This document shows, piece by piece, positions 11,123 to 25,342 of a stretch of 64,000 bases of DNA (the stretch's first letter is position 1; each line of letters begins with the position of its first letter). Location of the stretch: the NCBI GenBank assembly GCA_014529385.2, contig CM043964.1, positions 102,690,087 through 102,754,086 of the forward strand. Direction: 5' to 3'. The translations under genes were made by a program, and so were the position numbers. Origin of the DNA: Adiantum capillus-veneris. Its lineage: Eukaryota; Streptophyta; Polypodiopsida; Polypodiales; Pteridaceae. Under the pieces are notes generated by a model. The model worked only from the letters and a program-made list of their open reading frames with translations, was not told the DNA's origin and searched no databases.

Positions 11123-13702
11123 TGAGGCGGTCCGGGGCGGGCAACAAGAAGAGCGGCCTCTAAACACCCTTCGAGGCTCCCGTGCTGCTCAATTGGGGCT
11201 GGGGCAAGCACAATCAAAGACAACAACAACCCACAGCCAAAAAAGGGGCACCACCTAGTTGTAGATGCGAACTAGGACACACGTGATATCTCCTTGTACT
11301 CAAACGCACAAAGAGAGGGGAATGCAAGATAGCCACACACACCAAACACAAACATTCACCACGCCAGAGAGAGGTAAACCGCACAATCAAACTTGAGCAA
11401 CTCAGTCTTAGCCTTAAAGACTAGATGCACACAAAGCTTGATGAGGAATAGAGAGACAACACAAAACTTGACCTTGTTGCCAATACACAAATTGTCTTAG
11501 GGTCACGGGAGCCCTCTCACCGAGCACCCTCTTACAATTGACCTTTTAGGCAAACAATTCAACAAGTCCTCAAACCACCAAGCATGAAATGGCACAACAA
11601 ACTTCAAGGACAATATACCTTCAACCACCTGATGAGCCAACTTATCAAGTCAATTTGGAGAGAAGAGTCGTAGTTGCAACATACAATTGCACCCAAAACT
11701 ATAAATCTTATTTATGCACAAGAGTAGGCTACAAGTGTGGTGAAGAGTATGGCATACACTCCACTCCTCTAGATGGCAAGCTTCTCCATGCACCTATGTG
11801 TAATGATGGAATAGAGCACTCACGATGCACACACTCTACACAACTAGGCTTGAAGAGTGGTGTGTTATGTGTTGAGAATGGTGTGGTGTAGTGTGATCAT
11901 GTGATAATTTACAAGGGAGAGAAGGGCTCTATTTATAGGTTTTAGAAGCCCCGATTTGGATTAGGCCTAATCAAGTTTATTTGAAAGAATAAAAGATTAT
12001 GCATATATATATATTTTTTAATGAGGGTGGGTCTCTCTTGTCCTTTGAGTCACATGGATGTGGGCTCAAGGGAAGAGAATTATTGAGGATGAAAGGAGAG
12101 AGGGATTGAGTGAATAATTTGGGAGGGCCTACTCTAGTAGAGGGTGCATTTTACAATAAGGTTAGTGGTTAGTAGTTAGTAATTATCACTAAAAAATATT
12201 TACAAAATCATTCACCAAATGGTGAGATATATGATGAGAAAAGTTAGAGAAGGGGTGAGCTTGTAAAGAGAGGTTAAAGCTTTGGAGAAGATGATATTCA
12301 CCTCTTTACAGCACCAACGATAGAAGAAGCGGTCAGCATGGCGAAGTAGCACGTGTCGATGAAGCTATGTTATCATCAAACCTTGGAAAATTCATGATAA
12401 AAGCCTTCATTTGCAGAGGTTATCCTTGGATTTTTGCTGATTTTTTGAAGTTCTTTACAAAGCTGAAGAGAGTATGGTAATATGGACATATATGTAGAGA
12501 GAAAGGGGGACACACAGGGTGTGGAAATGGAGGATGAAGGCTATGGAGGTGTTAGAGATGTGGCAATGGTGAAGAGGGTGAATTAGGACATGGGAGTTGC
12601 AGGTTTGGGAGTGGGAAGGAGAGGGAGGAGTGTGTGTGAAAGAGGAAAATGATAAAGTGGAAGAGGGAGTGTGGCTGCATAGCATGGGCAAACTGGGGTC
12701 CACCAATAAAATCATAGCTCACAACTCGTAGCTCAAAAAAATATGAAAAACTTTGAGGTGAAATTTCAGCTCACGAGCTACAACTTTTGCTTGTATCACC
12801 TTTTCAAATTCGGGGAGCATGTGATCTTTAAAAATTCAGCAAAACCGACTTTTTTTTCCACTGCACAAAGTATTTGTGAGGTCTTTCTTTGGATGATTCT
12901 TTTGAATACCTCCAAGAGTGAGCTCCCCATGGTGCATGCATGCATTCCACATAGCCTTGACCTTATTTGGTAGGTCTATAATTGAAGATATTGTTGAGAT
13001 CATGATATAAATGAATAGTACAACTAAGAAAATCAAATATTGAGGCGTTTAAAAAATATGTACATCTCAAATATAAATAATATAGGTGGAAAAAATATAA
13101 AGGGGTCAAAATAAATCTCTCTCATTATAAGTCTACCATAAAAAGATGAATATTTTTGGTGGTCTAATTTATGAGAGTAATAAAGAATAGATGTAAGAAG
13201 GAAAAAATCACAATAGTGAAAAAATATACACATAAATAGAACTAGTTTTTTTGGATTTTTATTGGGATGGAGTTACACCAAAAATAAGAGAAGCTTGCAT
13301 GAAATTATTTTTATATGGAATAAAGAGTATGCAAAATGGTAAGAAAAAATATGGTAATGGTGAGTCAATGTACATAGCATAAATAACACACCATAGGTAG
13401 AAATATTTAAATAAATATCAAAATAATTATGAGAAATCCTTTTATTTAGGCCCTATATACAATGAAATATTTACACACAAATGGGCCATAATATATTTTA
13501 TTTTTTTGATTTTATTTAGTTTTTTGGCTCAACTATGTCAGTGACTAGCTAGCTGAGGGTTTGAAGAAAATATGGAGAAAGTTTCCTAACTCACACACGC
13601 CTATGTGCAGTGAAATGGTAGGGATAACCAAAATGTTTGAGTGATTTGATAGGGTGAGGTAGCTTACTATGGCAATTATTGAAAGCCGAAAAACGGCTAT
13701 CA
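11123..13702 (-). repeat. 5' LTR of the gag-only element
   Basis: 2580 bp, TG...CA on the minus strand (TGATAGCC to GCCTCA). Near-identical to 5979-8570. Its right edge is followed by GCATA, the second copy of the target duplication. Confidence 0.9.
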
Positions 13703-13799
13703 GCATAAAGGGACTCCCCAAAAATCATAAGGTCAAACTTAAGAAAAATACTCTAATTTTAAGTATCATCTGAAAAGTGGGACTTGAATAATCCCCAAA

Positions 13800-14785
13800 G
13801 TTCATAAATATGTCTTTGTGCAATGGGTGTGTTTTCCATTCCCCCTCTCCACTACCATTGCAACACCCTTGTGCCCTATCTCTATACTTGAAAGAGCAAC
13901 CGTAGGTTGCCTCTTGCTGCTCCATGTGATAGAAACACTTCTAAGGGAAAACATGAAGCCGTTGGTAGACATGCAATTGCATGTACTACCATCCCAATCC
14001 GCAGCTCTGTAGCCATAGAGCTACAATTCCTCATCAGCCCTATAAAAGAGTGAATAATCCAAAGTAGCACTCACTTATTGCAAAGTACACCTCACTTCAT
14101 CCAAGTGTGGCTTCCTGGGAGACTGCATAAACTGACTTACCAATCCAACTGTGTAGCTCAAGTCTAGACGTGAGATAGTCAAGTAGATCAAGATGTCCAC
14201 AATCTTTCTATACAAGGTAGAATTCTCAAGCACTTGACCTGCATCATTCCCAACTTCAAATTCTAATCTAAGGGCATTGAAATTGGCTTACAATCAACCA
14301 TACCATACTTTTTCAACATGTCTAAAGCATATTGTCCTTGTGACAGCCATATACCCTCTTTTGTGCAAATAATCTCAATGCCCAAGAAATACCACAAGTC
14401 TCCTAAATATTTCATCTCAAAATCTTGCATAAGTAGAGCCTATACACCCTCTACTTTAGTCAAATTATCGCCTCCAAAAATCAAATAATCCATATATGCA
14501 TATCACCACAATCCTTGCCTCATTCTTGTGTACATACAATGAATGATATACATCATACATTTCAAACCCCAAAAAAATGAGGAATGCCACAATCCTCTCA
14601 TATCAAGATATAGGTGCTTCCTTCAACCATACAATGCTTTCTTTAACCTGCATACAAGATCACATAGGCCTCATATTTTCATAACCTTGTGGCTGCTCTA
14701 TATACACAACACATGAACATTAGCCATCTTGGTTACAGGGTTGAACATCTCCTCATAATCAATCCATAAGTTTGTGCATAACCTT
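13800..14785 (-). pseudogene. Copia RNase H and duplicated RT tail (broken)
   Basis: On the minus strand near 13940-13850 the frame reads TWSSKRQPTVALSS, the Copia RNase H signature that precedes the second catalytic acidic residue (SS-x-E). The upstream part of this copy repeats RT sequence found intact at 15130-15600 but with many stops. It shows that the element originally reached a full-length RNase H. Not functional. Confidence 0.7.
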
Positions 14786-15690
14786 TGACATGTGATTGGA
14801 TGTACTACCATCCCAATCCGCATTTGTGTAGCCATAGATCTACAATTCCATATAGCCCTATAAAAGAGTGCATAATCCAAAGTAGCACTCACATAGTGCA
14901 AAGTTCACCTCACCGCATCCAAGTGTGGTTTCTTGGGATATCGCATAAACCGACTCACCAATCCAACTGTGTAGCTCAAATTTTGAGGTGAGATAGTAAA
15001 GTATATCAAGCTGTCCACAATCTTCATTACATGGTAGCATTCTCAAGAACTTGAACTGCATCATTTCCCAACTCAAATCCTGATCTAAAGGCATTGAAAT
15101 TGGCTTACAATCAACCATACAATACTTTTTCAACATGTCCAGAACATATTTCCCTTGTGACAGCCATACACCCTATCTATGCAAATAATTTCAATCCCCA
15201 AAAAAGTACCGCTGCTGAGAAAATACCACAAGTCTCCCAAGTCTTTCATCTCAAACTCTTGCATAAGTAGAGCTTGTACACCCTCTACTTGATTCACATT
15301 ATCACCTCCAACAATCCAATCATCCACATAAATGCATATCACCACAATTCTTGCCTCATTTTTTTGCACATACAATGAATGATCTGCATCATACATTTTA
15401 GAGCCCAATAAAATGGGGAATGCCACAATCCTCTCATACCAAGCTCTAGGTGCTTGCTTCAGACCATACAAAGCTTTCTTTAACCTACATACAAGGTCAA
15501 GTAGCCTCATATTTGCATAACCTTGTGGCTTCTCCATACACACAGTTTCCTCCAAGTCTCCATTCAAAAACACATTCTTTACATCCATTTGCTTCAACAC
15601 CCATTTTAACGTAGTAGCCAGTGTAATCTTGGCTACGGGGCTGAATGTCTCTTCATAATCAATCCCGTAAGTCTATGCATAACCTTTGGA
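13965..15690 (-). repeat. ~820 bp tandem duplication of the Copia RT/RNase H end
   Basis: The block from about 13965 to 14770 recurs at about 14788 to 15690. Shared landmarks on the + strand include TGTACTACCATCCCAATCCG (13983 and 14808), CCAATCCAACTGTGTAGCTC, GGCATTGAAATTGGCTTAC and CTTTTTCAACATGTC. The copies are clearly diverged, so the duplication is old. The second copy keeps the better RT frame. Confidence 0.75.
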
Positions 15691-15919
15691 TACAAGCCTA
15701 GCCTTGTACCTAGGTGCTCACACTGCCATCTGCATTATGATTTATTTTGTAAATACGTTTACATCCAATTTCCTTGTTACCTTTTGGTAATGGCACCAAT
15801 TTATATGTTCCATTTGCATCAACTGCATCCATATCTTCATTTATAGCTTGCCACCATTTTTCATCTTTTATAACATCCACAAAACATGTGGGTTCTATCT
15901 CCTCTGTAATCTTTTCCAT
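14800..15919 (-). pseudogene. Copia reverse transcriptase (broken)
   Basis: The frame at 15919-15710 is the RT N-terminus (EKWWQAINEDMDAVDANGTY). The frame at 15600-15130 has MDVKNVFLNGDLEE (usually DVKxAFLNG), KALYGLKQAPRAWYERI and the catalytic YVDD box in CIYVDDWIVGGD. Both are on one strand but separated by stops near 15680, with a further break after YFLSSGTFLGIEI. These are unambiguous Ty1/Copia RT motifs. RT would copy element RNA into DNA in the particle; this copy cannot be complete. Confidence 0.9.
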
Positions 15920-16105
15920 ATATGTGTAATGACGATCTTTTCCATATATGCATAATGACGATCCACATTTCTATCATAAGTCAATCTCTACACATGATTT
16001 CTTACTCTTTCTGACCTGCATGGTCCAAGATCACTTCTAGATTCCTTGTTCCCTGTTTGCATCCTTCCTGCACCCAAAGTCTTCACTGAGGGTATGCCAA
16101 ACTCC

Positions 16106-17100
16106 TCATCTACTATCACCAACATCATGACCAACATTCAAATTTGGCAACAACTGAGGGGCATCATCAACTTTTTCCTTCCCTTTTCTTGATACATTCG
16201 AAGATTTATCAAGACTCACTCTTTCACGTAACCTTTCACTCCATGGATTCTCATCATGACCTACACTAGATGACCCTTGAAATACACTTGAGGTTTGTGA
16301 TTGCACATCTGTATTTTTTGCAGCCACCGTTTCTCTTACATCAACCCACAAATCATCTCGTATATGAACATACCAACTTTCCATTTCATAAAAAACAACA
16401 TCCTTGCTCACCGTCACTTTACCCATGATGGGATTGTAACACTTGTACCATTTTTGCTCAAGGGAATAGCCAATGAACACACATTTTTTTGCTTTTGGAT
16501 CCAGCTTACTTCTTAGATCTTCTAGATCATGCCCATAAGCAATACATACAAACACTTTAAAGTCTAACACATCCAATTTTTCACCACTAAGATTCTCTTC
16601 GGGTGTCATATTGTGTACTGCAATAGTAGGGGTCCTGTTCATGATGTAAACACCTCTAGCAAAAGCCTCAGCCCAAAAAAATATGAGGCTTGTTAATCTC
16701 ATTCATCAGTGCTCTAGAAACTTCTACAATGTGCCTCTTCTTCAGCTCAGCGACACCATTTTGTTATGGAGTATACTTGCATGAAAACTACCTCTACATT
16801 TCATGCTTTTCTAGAAAACCATTGAATTCATTGGAGAAGTATTCTCCTCCTCCATCCGGCCTCAGGCACTTTACATGTTTCCATTTTGTTTTTCAACCAT
16901 AACTTTGAACTTTTGAAAGTGCATAAATACCTCACTTTTTGCTTTATGAAATAGACCCATACCTTCCTTATATGGTCATCAATGAAACTCACATAGTATC
17001 TACATCCACCCATAGATGCATTATTTGCTAGATCCCATACATCTATATGCACTAAATCTAATGCATTCCTGCTTACATGCTTATCCATGAGGAAATGATT
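16106..17100 (-). pseudogene. Copia integrase (broken)
   Basis: Two minus-strand frames. 17088-16828 has the core start LVHIDVWDL with the first catalytic Asp, then YYVSFIDDHIRKVWVYF. 16702-16106 has FWAEAFARGVYIMNRTP, the Copia AE(A) region with the integrase tail, and KCVFIGYSLEQKWYKCYNP, the C-terminal GYS...KGY-like module. The middle of the core is frameshifted around 16700-16830. The N-terminal HHCC finger would lie around 17100-17250 but I could not read it cleanly. Confidence 0.85.
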
Positions 17101-17639
17101 CTTTTAAATGCTTTCCAAATTGACAAGTTTCACAAACTTTCTACATTTCAGCAACTTTGAATGTTGGCAGACTTATAACCATCTCTTTAGTTTGCATCAA
17201 TTTTAGCCTCTGCAAATTTACTTGACCAATATATTTGTGCCAAATCTCAATATCTGGAACACACCTACACCTTGTGTATACATGTCAGCATTCACCTCAG
17301 GCACATTTACGTCCAACGTCCAAAATAAAATTCCGCCCACTTTTTTTCCTTCCATAATCAGCCTTCCATTCTTCTTATGCTCTTCAACAAAGAGACCATG
17401 AGAGTTAAACCTGACCTACAAACCCATAGACTAGTTCTTTGTAATGTTGGGTACATATAGTACATCGGTCAATTACTTCAATTTACCATCTATCATAGAT
17501 AATGGCACATTCCTTGTATGCATAATGGGATGTGCAGTTTATCCCAAGTTTCTACATAACTAGGACTTTGTAAACTCTGCATTTCCTTGAACCATTCATC
17601 ATGATTGCTCATGTGATTTGAGGCACCAAAATCCACATA

Positions 17640-18364
17640 CTAGACATTATCACTGGATTTTTCCACATTTATAGACATAGTATTCAACATGTGGTGCACC
17701 ACAGATAGCCTCTCAGGCTCATCCACATTCTTCTTAGTGGATTCAAAATTGTATTGCTGCCTCCTATCTAGACATTCACGTTCAAAGTGACCATGTATTT
17801 CACAAACCCAACATACTACATTTTTGTGTTGACCTACTTTATTGTGTTCTACGTTTCCATGACCTCTTGGACTTTCCATGCCTTGAAAGTTTGCTCGACC
17901 ACCTGTGTTCTAGCCTTGATTGCTATTTTGCTATTGTTCTTGGTGGTTCCCTCTTTCTTGACCTTGTCCATGACTTGTACAACGTCCTCTTTCTCTTCCT
18001 CTATTTTTGAAAATGACTTGTTTAGAATTGTTTCCACCCTACACAGAGGAGTCTTCCTAAAGTTCCTTCTCTTCCACAATCAGTATGGACATCAAATTTG
18101 TGAATGAGGGAATATTATCTCAAAGATGAATGCCAATTTTAAATGTTTGTATTCAATACCCAAACCTCGTAGGCAGACTTCTACTTTGTCATCATCATCG
18201 ATTATAGCACCATTCAATGCAAGTGACTCACATATGTTCTTTATCTTCAACAAATAGTCATTGATGGGGATAGGTTTTTCTTCTGCATAGTATTCAGCTT
18301 TGTCTTCAACTACAGCTTCCTTGCCTTTGTGTTGGTCACATCCAATGACAATAAGGTGTCCCAA
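17640..18364 (-). pseudogene. Copia gag with CCHC zinc knuckle (broken)
   Basis: 18364-18092 reads as plant Copia gag (ICESLALNGAIIDDDDKVEVCLRGLG, a UBN2-type gag pattern). 18079-17849 continues in another frame, and 17879-17640 carries the zinc knuckle CWVCEIHGHFEREC (C-x2-C-x4-H-x4-C), which binds element RNA. The N-terminal third of gag is absent: upstream sequence is replaced by the LTR at 18420. Confidence 0.85.
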
Positions 18365-18419
18365 GCCTCCTTAGTACGGGTATGGGCATCTTTTGTATAT
18401 GCCTAATCATAGTGTCTCG

Positions 18420-18765
18420 TGTTAGGATAACCCAACTTGTGGCACCACATAAGAAAGCCCTCTAGCCACCTAAGAGTGATGAATGATGAGATGATCCAAT
18501 AGCAAGAGGGTGCAACCTCTCTAGCCAATGATTGTAAAGAACTAAACCTATTTGAGAGGATATTTTTTTAATCAATATTTTCCCTTTGAGTTTACTATCA
18601 TTGTGCCTATATTCTCTTTTTGCTATGGCACTTGGCATAGCCTAACCCTAACCTCCATATCTCTAACCATAATCCTAGCATCATGATTAAGCTAAGACTT
18701 CACCCTCCATAGCTTAATGCTAAACCATGGTAATTAGGGAGCATGCTTTTGTATCTAACCCAACA
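18420..18765 (+). repeat. LTR (+ strand) of a partial Copia-type element
   Basis: 346 bp starting TGTTAGGATAACCC and ending CTAACCCAACA, i.e. TG...CA with short inverted ends (TGTTAG/CTAACA-like). A primer-binding site follows two bases later. No matching second LTR is visible downstream, so this is an incomplete element or TRIM. It faces the opposite way to the Copia remnant it abuts. Confidence 0.65.
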
Positions 18766-18767
18766 AG

Positions 18768-18780
18768 TGGTATCAGAGCC
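18768..18780 (+). other. Initiator-Met-type primer-binding site
   Basis: TGGTATCAGAGCC, the standard plant iMet-tRNA complement used by most Copia and many Gypsy elements. Two bases after the LTR end. Confidence 0.85.
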
Positions 18781-20616
<1,836 letters not shown>

Positions 20617-21228
20617 ATAGCAAAAAATCATGAAAAATCTATCGCGCATCGACGCAAAATGCTCTAGAATAGAATTTAAGCAGAGGGGTTAGAGCTCAAG
20701 AAAAGATATGTTCGCTTTATCCAAAGCTTTCTCAAATCTTCATGGGACCGTCTGAAAGTCAAGGGAGGTTCTTCGGGGAACTTTTTCAAATATTAGCCTA
20801 AAAAACTATAGGCCTGTTCATTTTAGTTGCAAAGGGAAAAACCTAAGCTCCCTCAATGTTGAAGAGGCTTTGATCAATTTGTATATTATACACGATTTCC
20901 TCCAGGCTGAGGCTTCAAACTACAAAATTCAAACCCAGGTTGATTTGTAATTGGTATGTACTTAGAGTACTATGTACCCTAAAAGTGCTAAACTTCAACA
21001 TTGCAAATTTGATGCTCGAGTAGTGTTCGAGAAAAATCATTTCCAAACATACAAAATTCCTAGCCTTGAACTTGCCAAGAGGAAATTTAAGAAAATTAGG
21101 TTTATTATGCGGTTTTTAACACTATTTTGGAGTGGAATTTCTTGAGAACGGTACGATATTAAGTTGAGACACATTTTCTCCGAACACTATGCTCAAGTCT
21201 CAGCTCTTGAGCACTTTTCTTGCTCTCT

Positions 21229-21932
<704 letters not shown>

Positions 21933-23010
21933 ATGGCGCCCAAAACTAGTCATGGTCGTAAACCATCACACCGTGTTGACCCTGTTCCTGAGAAATCAGA
22001 AAGAGATTCTGATCCTAAGAAGGACCCGGTGACTGGGACTGAGGCTCAAGAGGAGCACAATCATGCTGATGAGGCCAAGGACTCTCAGCACTCCAGTCCG
22101 TCCAAAAGGAGAAGGGCTGAGAGGGAAGAATGCAAGGCCAGGAGTTCTTGGACCACACATAGGGATAGTGGGGCCAAAGGCAGCAAGGTTAATCGTCACA
22201 GTTCTAGCAGAAAATCCAAAGAAGAGACAGAAAATGAGACTGACAAAGAAATTGATTAGGATGCTGATATGGACCATTACAAAAAGTCCTCAAGATGGAG
22301 TCACATTTCGAAGGTCAGAAGAGGCAAAGAAGATGCTGAGTGGCATGATTATACCTCTTCATTGAAAATTTCTTTCCCAATGTTCAAAGGTGGAAAGAAA
22401 GATGATCCAAATGTTCATATCCAAGCTCTTGAACAATATGCTGAGTTGAAAAAGATTGATGAAGATGACTAGGGTGAATACTTTCCTCAGACACTAAAGA
22501 AGGTTGCAAGGAAATGGTACTACCATTACCCAGCTTTCCAGCTCAGATCATGCAACAAATTGCTCAAAGCTTTCAGACTAGAATATTCAAACAACATGGG
22601 TGATGAGGACACCTTCTATGAGCTAGATAAGATAAAGAAAGAAAAATTATCACTCAGAAGTTATGTTGGGAAAATCAAGGAGCTAACCAGGAAGCTACAG
22701 GAGCCACCATCCAAAAAGAGGTTGCGAGCATGGTTTTTTAAATGGGCTCCACAGTAAAAAGCTTAGGGAATAGGAGATACCTGCACCAACAAAGAAATTC
22801 GATGATTTGGTGCAGCACGCCCTGAAGCTTGAACAACAGGCAAAGAAGGAGAGGAGTCATAAGAAGAGGAGGTCCAATAGTAGTAGTTATTCTTCCACTG
22901 AGAATTTTGATTCCAGTAAGACCTCGAGTAGCTCTAAAAACAGCTCAAATGAAAAGAGCAAAGACAAGGCCAAGAAGGGGTCTTGGTCCAGAAAGATTGA
23001 TGAGATGGCC
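21933..23010 (+). pseudogene. Outer Gypsy gag, capsid region (broken)
   Basis: The frame starts MAPKTSHGRKPSHR at 21933 and runs through a Lys/Arg/Ser-rich N-terminus. In the next frames comes a capsid-like region: FPMFKGGKKDDPNVHIQALE, then a stop at 22470, then KVARKWYYHYP and FRLEYSNNMGDEDTFYELDKI, ending LRSYVGKIKELTRKL. This is the usual order of a plant Gypsy gag domain. Breaks at 22257, 22470 and 22755 are visible. The C-terminal part is Ser/Lys-rich (KTSSSSKNSSNEKSKDK). Confidence 0.8.
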
Positions 23011-23055
23011 TAGTAGATTGTTGAAATCAGCCAGACCAGACAACTAGTTAGAATA

Positions 23056-23571
23056 ATGGAAACTTGGTGTTTAGAGTGTAAATCTAAAGATCATGTTTCC
23101 AATGAATGTCCATAGTGTACCTATTGCAAATCATATGGTCAATTATGGAATAATTGTGGCATTCGCATTCATCACTTCAAGAAGGGAAAAGATTTGTCTG
23201 TAGTGGCATTTACCAATGCTGAACCAGTTAGAGTGGAGACTACCAGTGTACCCCAAGAAGAGAAATCAAGTACCAATGGGGGTACTGGCTGGGGTCGGGG
23301 TCGTGGTAATTTCCAGAACCAAAGCCTGAACTTCTATACTTGTGGCAAGTATGGGCATTTTGTGGCTCAGTGTCCAGAAACACCTACTACTACGGCTATT
23401 GAGGCAAAGGCCCCCGGGCCAGTTCCTCAGTTCCTGTACGAGCAGTTACACGCAGTAAAGGGGTGGTCATTGAGTAAAATCCAGATGAGCCGGAAAAACC
23501 AGTCAGTCCTGAAAGTAGCAAATGGGCTCAACAAAGAGAGGTGTGGAAGACCAAGAGTAAAGAAAAGGTAG
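23056..23571 (+). pseudogene. Outer Gypsy gag zinc-knuckle region
   Basis: A knuckle-like segment at 23056-23120 reads WCLECKSKDHVSNECP (C-x2-C-x4-H-x4-C) and is followed by a stop. A second, FYTCGKYGHFVAQC near 23332-23373, has lost the first Cys. Between them is a Gly/Arg-rich linker (GTGWGRGRG). These would be the RNA-binding end of gag. Confidence 0.75.
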
Positions 23572-24123
23572 TTGATGAATGGCAAGAGCAGAAAGAGCTG
23601 GCGGCTAAGATCACATACGATTTAGCCAAGAAGCTGCCAGAGCAGCTAGAAAGTTCTGATGCTTGGGTCATTCAGAAGATACCAGCCCAGTCTTTTGAGA
23701 AAGCACAACCAGATCAGTCAGGGTCTAGGACTCCTGAGACTATGTTGGTTGCAGTTTAGGGACTGATGGAGGAATTAGGAAGCGTTAAATCAGATATGGT
23801 TGTAACAGAAAACATTGAAAGAGGCACTAAAGGCACCAGAACAGAGGAATGGTACTGTACAGATACTTCAGGGACTGATGGAGGAATTAGGAAGCGTTAA
23901 ATCAGATATGGTTGTAACAAAAAACATTGAAAGAGGCACTGAAGGCACCAGAACAGAGGAATGGTACTTTGCAGATACTTCGGCTTCTTCAAGTTCTGAC
24001 AATAACTTTGATCAAGAGAGGGAAGAAATTCATGTCAAGATTTGTGACCTAATTCAGAAACTCACAATTGAACTAGATGATATTAGAAAAACTTTGCTTG
24101 AAGCAGCGAAATTCAAACAGTGA
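23541..24123 (+). pseudogene. Gag-pol linker with frame-breaking duplication
   Basis: Hydrophilic, helix-rich sequence (DEWQEQKELAAKITYDLAKKLPEQLE) between the zinc knuckles and protease. A 112-bp tandem duplication in it shifts the reading frame because 112 is not a multiple of three. No recognised domain. Confidence 0.55.
23759..23982 (+). repeat. 112-bp tandem duplication in the gag-pol linker
   Basis: Copies at 23759-23870 and 23871-23982, each starting GGGACTGATGGAGG and ending AGATACTTC(A/G). They differ at a handful of bases. Confidence 0.9.
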
Positions 24124-24149
24124 AGGAAGGCTGAAGCGGAAGCTAGAGC

Positions 24150-24417
24150 AGTTGACTTGGCTGCTGTCACAGATGATGAAGTGCCGATGATCTAGGTAGA
24201 CTACAAGGTTAGAAAACAATAGCCACTATCTGGTGTCATACTAGACGGAGGACCAGGAGTAAATATCCCAGGGACACACCTTCAACAAAGAATGGGTATC
24301 ACAAACCTGAAACTAGCACCTTTCAAAGTTTGAATGGTGGATCATCGAGTTGTGCAGGCAACTGGGATGATAGAGAGTATACAGATAAGAGTAGGAAAAG
24401 AAAATTTCAAGACCAAC
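24150..24417 (+). pseudogene. Outer Gypsy aspartic protease, left part
   Basis: The frame around 24235 reads GVILDGGPGVNIP, the retropepsin active-site region; the usual D-S/T-G is D-G-G here. It continues through IQIRVGKENFKTN to the insertion point. The rest (FLVLDVQGSYG) lies at 59485 onward. The catalytic Asp is present but the gene is split by 35 kb. Confidence 0.75.
24413..24417. other. Target-site duplication CCAAC, left copy
   Basis: CCAAC precedes the 5' LTR of the 35 kb element and is repeated at 59485-59489 after the 3' LTR. Five bases is normal for Gypsy integrase. Confidence 0.95.
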
Positions 24418-25342
24418 TGTTAGCGGCTGGACACACCCTACGGAAAATGACTGCTCGGCGGAATATAATTTTTTGTAATTATTCATTTATTGAGAAAACC
24501 CGACATTTCACCTTTGTAAATATTGGGGCTTACAGAAGTTTCCAGATTGTATCCCATTTTTGACATTTAGATTGAGAAGATGGTTAAAATTGGAACATTA
24601 GGGTTTGAGATTGTAAGGTATTTATGCCACTTTTTGACCTTAATGGAAAAACCTTTTGTCATTTTAAAAAAGTACTGTCTGTGAGTGAGCGTATTGTGTA
24701 CGAGAGAGAGTGAGAGCTTCATCTTGATGCTACGCGCGCACCAGTGATCGAAATTGAGTGCGGAGAAGTGCAGCGTGTTGGCCCCGACGAGAGCTATGCG
24801 TTGATACCTACATTGCGGGCGTATGGTCTGGTTTTGCGAGCTCGACCTACAAGCTTCATCTGGTGATTCGGTGAGCATACATTATCCGTTTTTGCATTTC
24901 AGCATATCCACGCGTTTGCATTGAGTAGAGCTACACATTAGGCACTTTAGTTCTCGGAAACGACGACTTGCAAATTTCAGCCAGACATCCTATATGATTT
25001 TGCACTAGGTGTTTAGGGTTGGGATTTTGGTTCATGGACCTTAGGGAGAGCGACCTATTGGTGTTAGTAGGGTCCTTCAAGTTCTGTGGAGTTTCGAGAC
25101 CGTTTGATGGATATTTGGCTCTTGGAAGCGTTGTAGGAAATCTCCTCTTAAGCACTCCTGAAGGCTGTAGCTTAGACATTGGGTAGAGACCTCTGTAGGA
25201 ATTATCCGAGAGTTGGTCGAGTGTAAATTGACACCCCATGCTTGCTTCCACACGCCTGCAGGTCGAGCTTCGTCCTTAGCTGACAAATCTTGTTAGGTGA
25301 GTTCGCACTGTGCTAACATCCATCGCGGCGTATCCGCCAACA
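24418..25342 (+). repeat. 5' LTR of the 35 kb element
   Basis: 925 bp, TGTTAGCGG to CCGCCAACA. Matches 58558-59484 closely, with scattered substitutions and small indels. The copies differ enough that this element is not very recent. Confidence 0.95.

Larger units (their letters stand above)
5979..13702 (-). mobile_element. Complete gag-only LTR retrotransposon (TR-GAG/LARD-like)
   Basis: Two nearly identical ~2.6 kb LTRs flank a 2.55 kb interior. Read on the minus strand the LTR starts TGATAGCCG and ends GGACCGCCTCA (mutated to CCTAA in the downstream copy). The primer-binding site TGGTGCCCCCACAGAGG follows the 5' LTR, and a polypurine tract (AAGGGGGGGG) precedes the 3' LTR. Flanks are GCATT on the left and GCATA on the right, a target duplication with one mismatch. 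The interior has gag and a second ORF but no protease, RT, RNase H or integrase, so it would need pol in trans. High LTR similarity indicates recent insertion. It interrupts or abuts the Copia remnant at 13703. Confidence 0.88.
13703..18364 (-). mobile_element. Decayed Copia (Ty1-type) retrotransposon
   Basis: Read on the minus strand, the order is gag, zinc knuckle, integrase, RT, RNase H, the Copia order (integrase before RT). All domains are broken by stops and frameshifts. The gag end abuts the LTR at 18420 and the RNase H end abuts the gag-only element. No LTR of its own is visible. The RT/RNase H end exists in two tandem copies. Confidence 0.85.

Noticed and set aside
18768-18780. tRNA-Met gene
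   Set aside because: Only the 13-base primer-binding complement is present next to an LTR; no cloverleaf.
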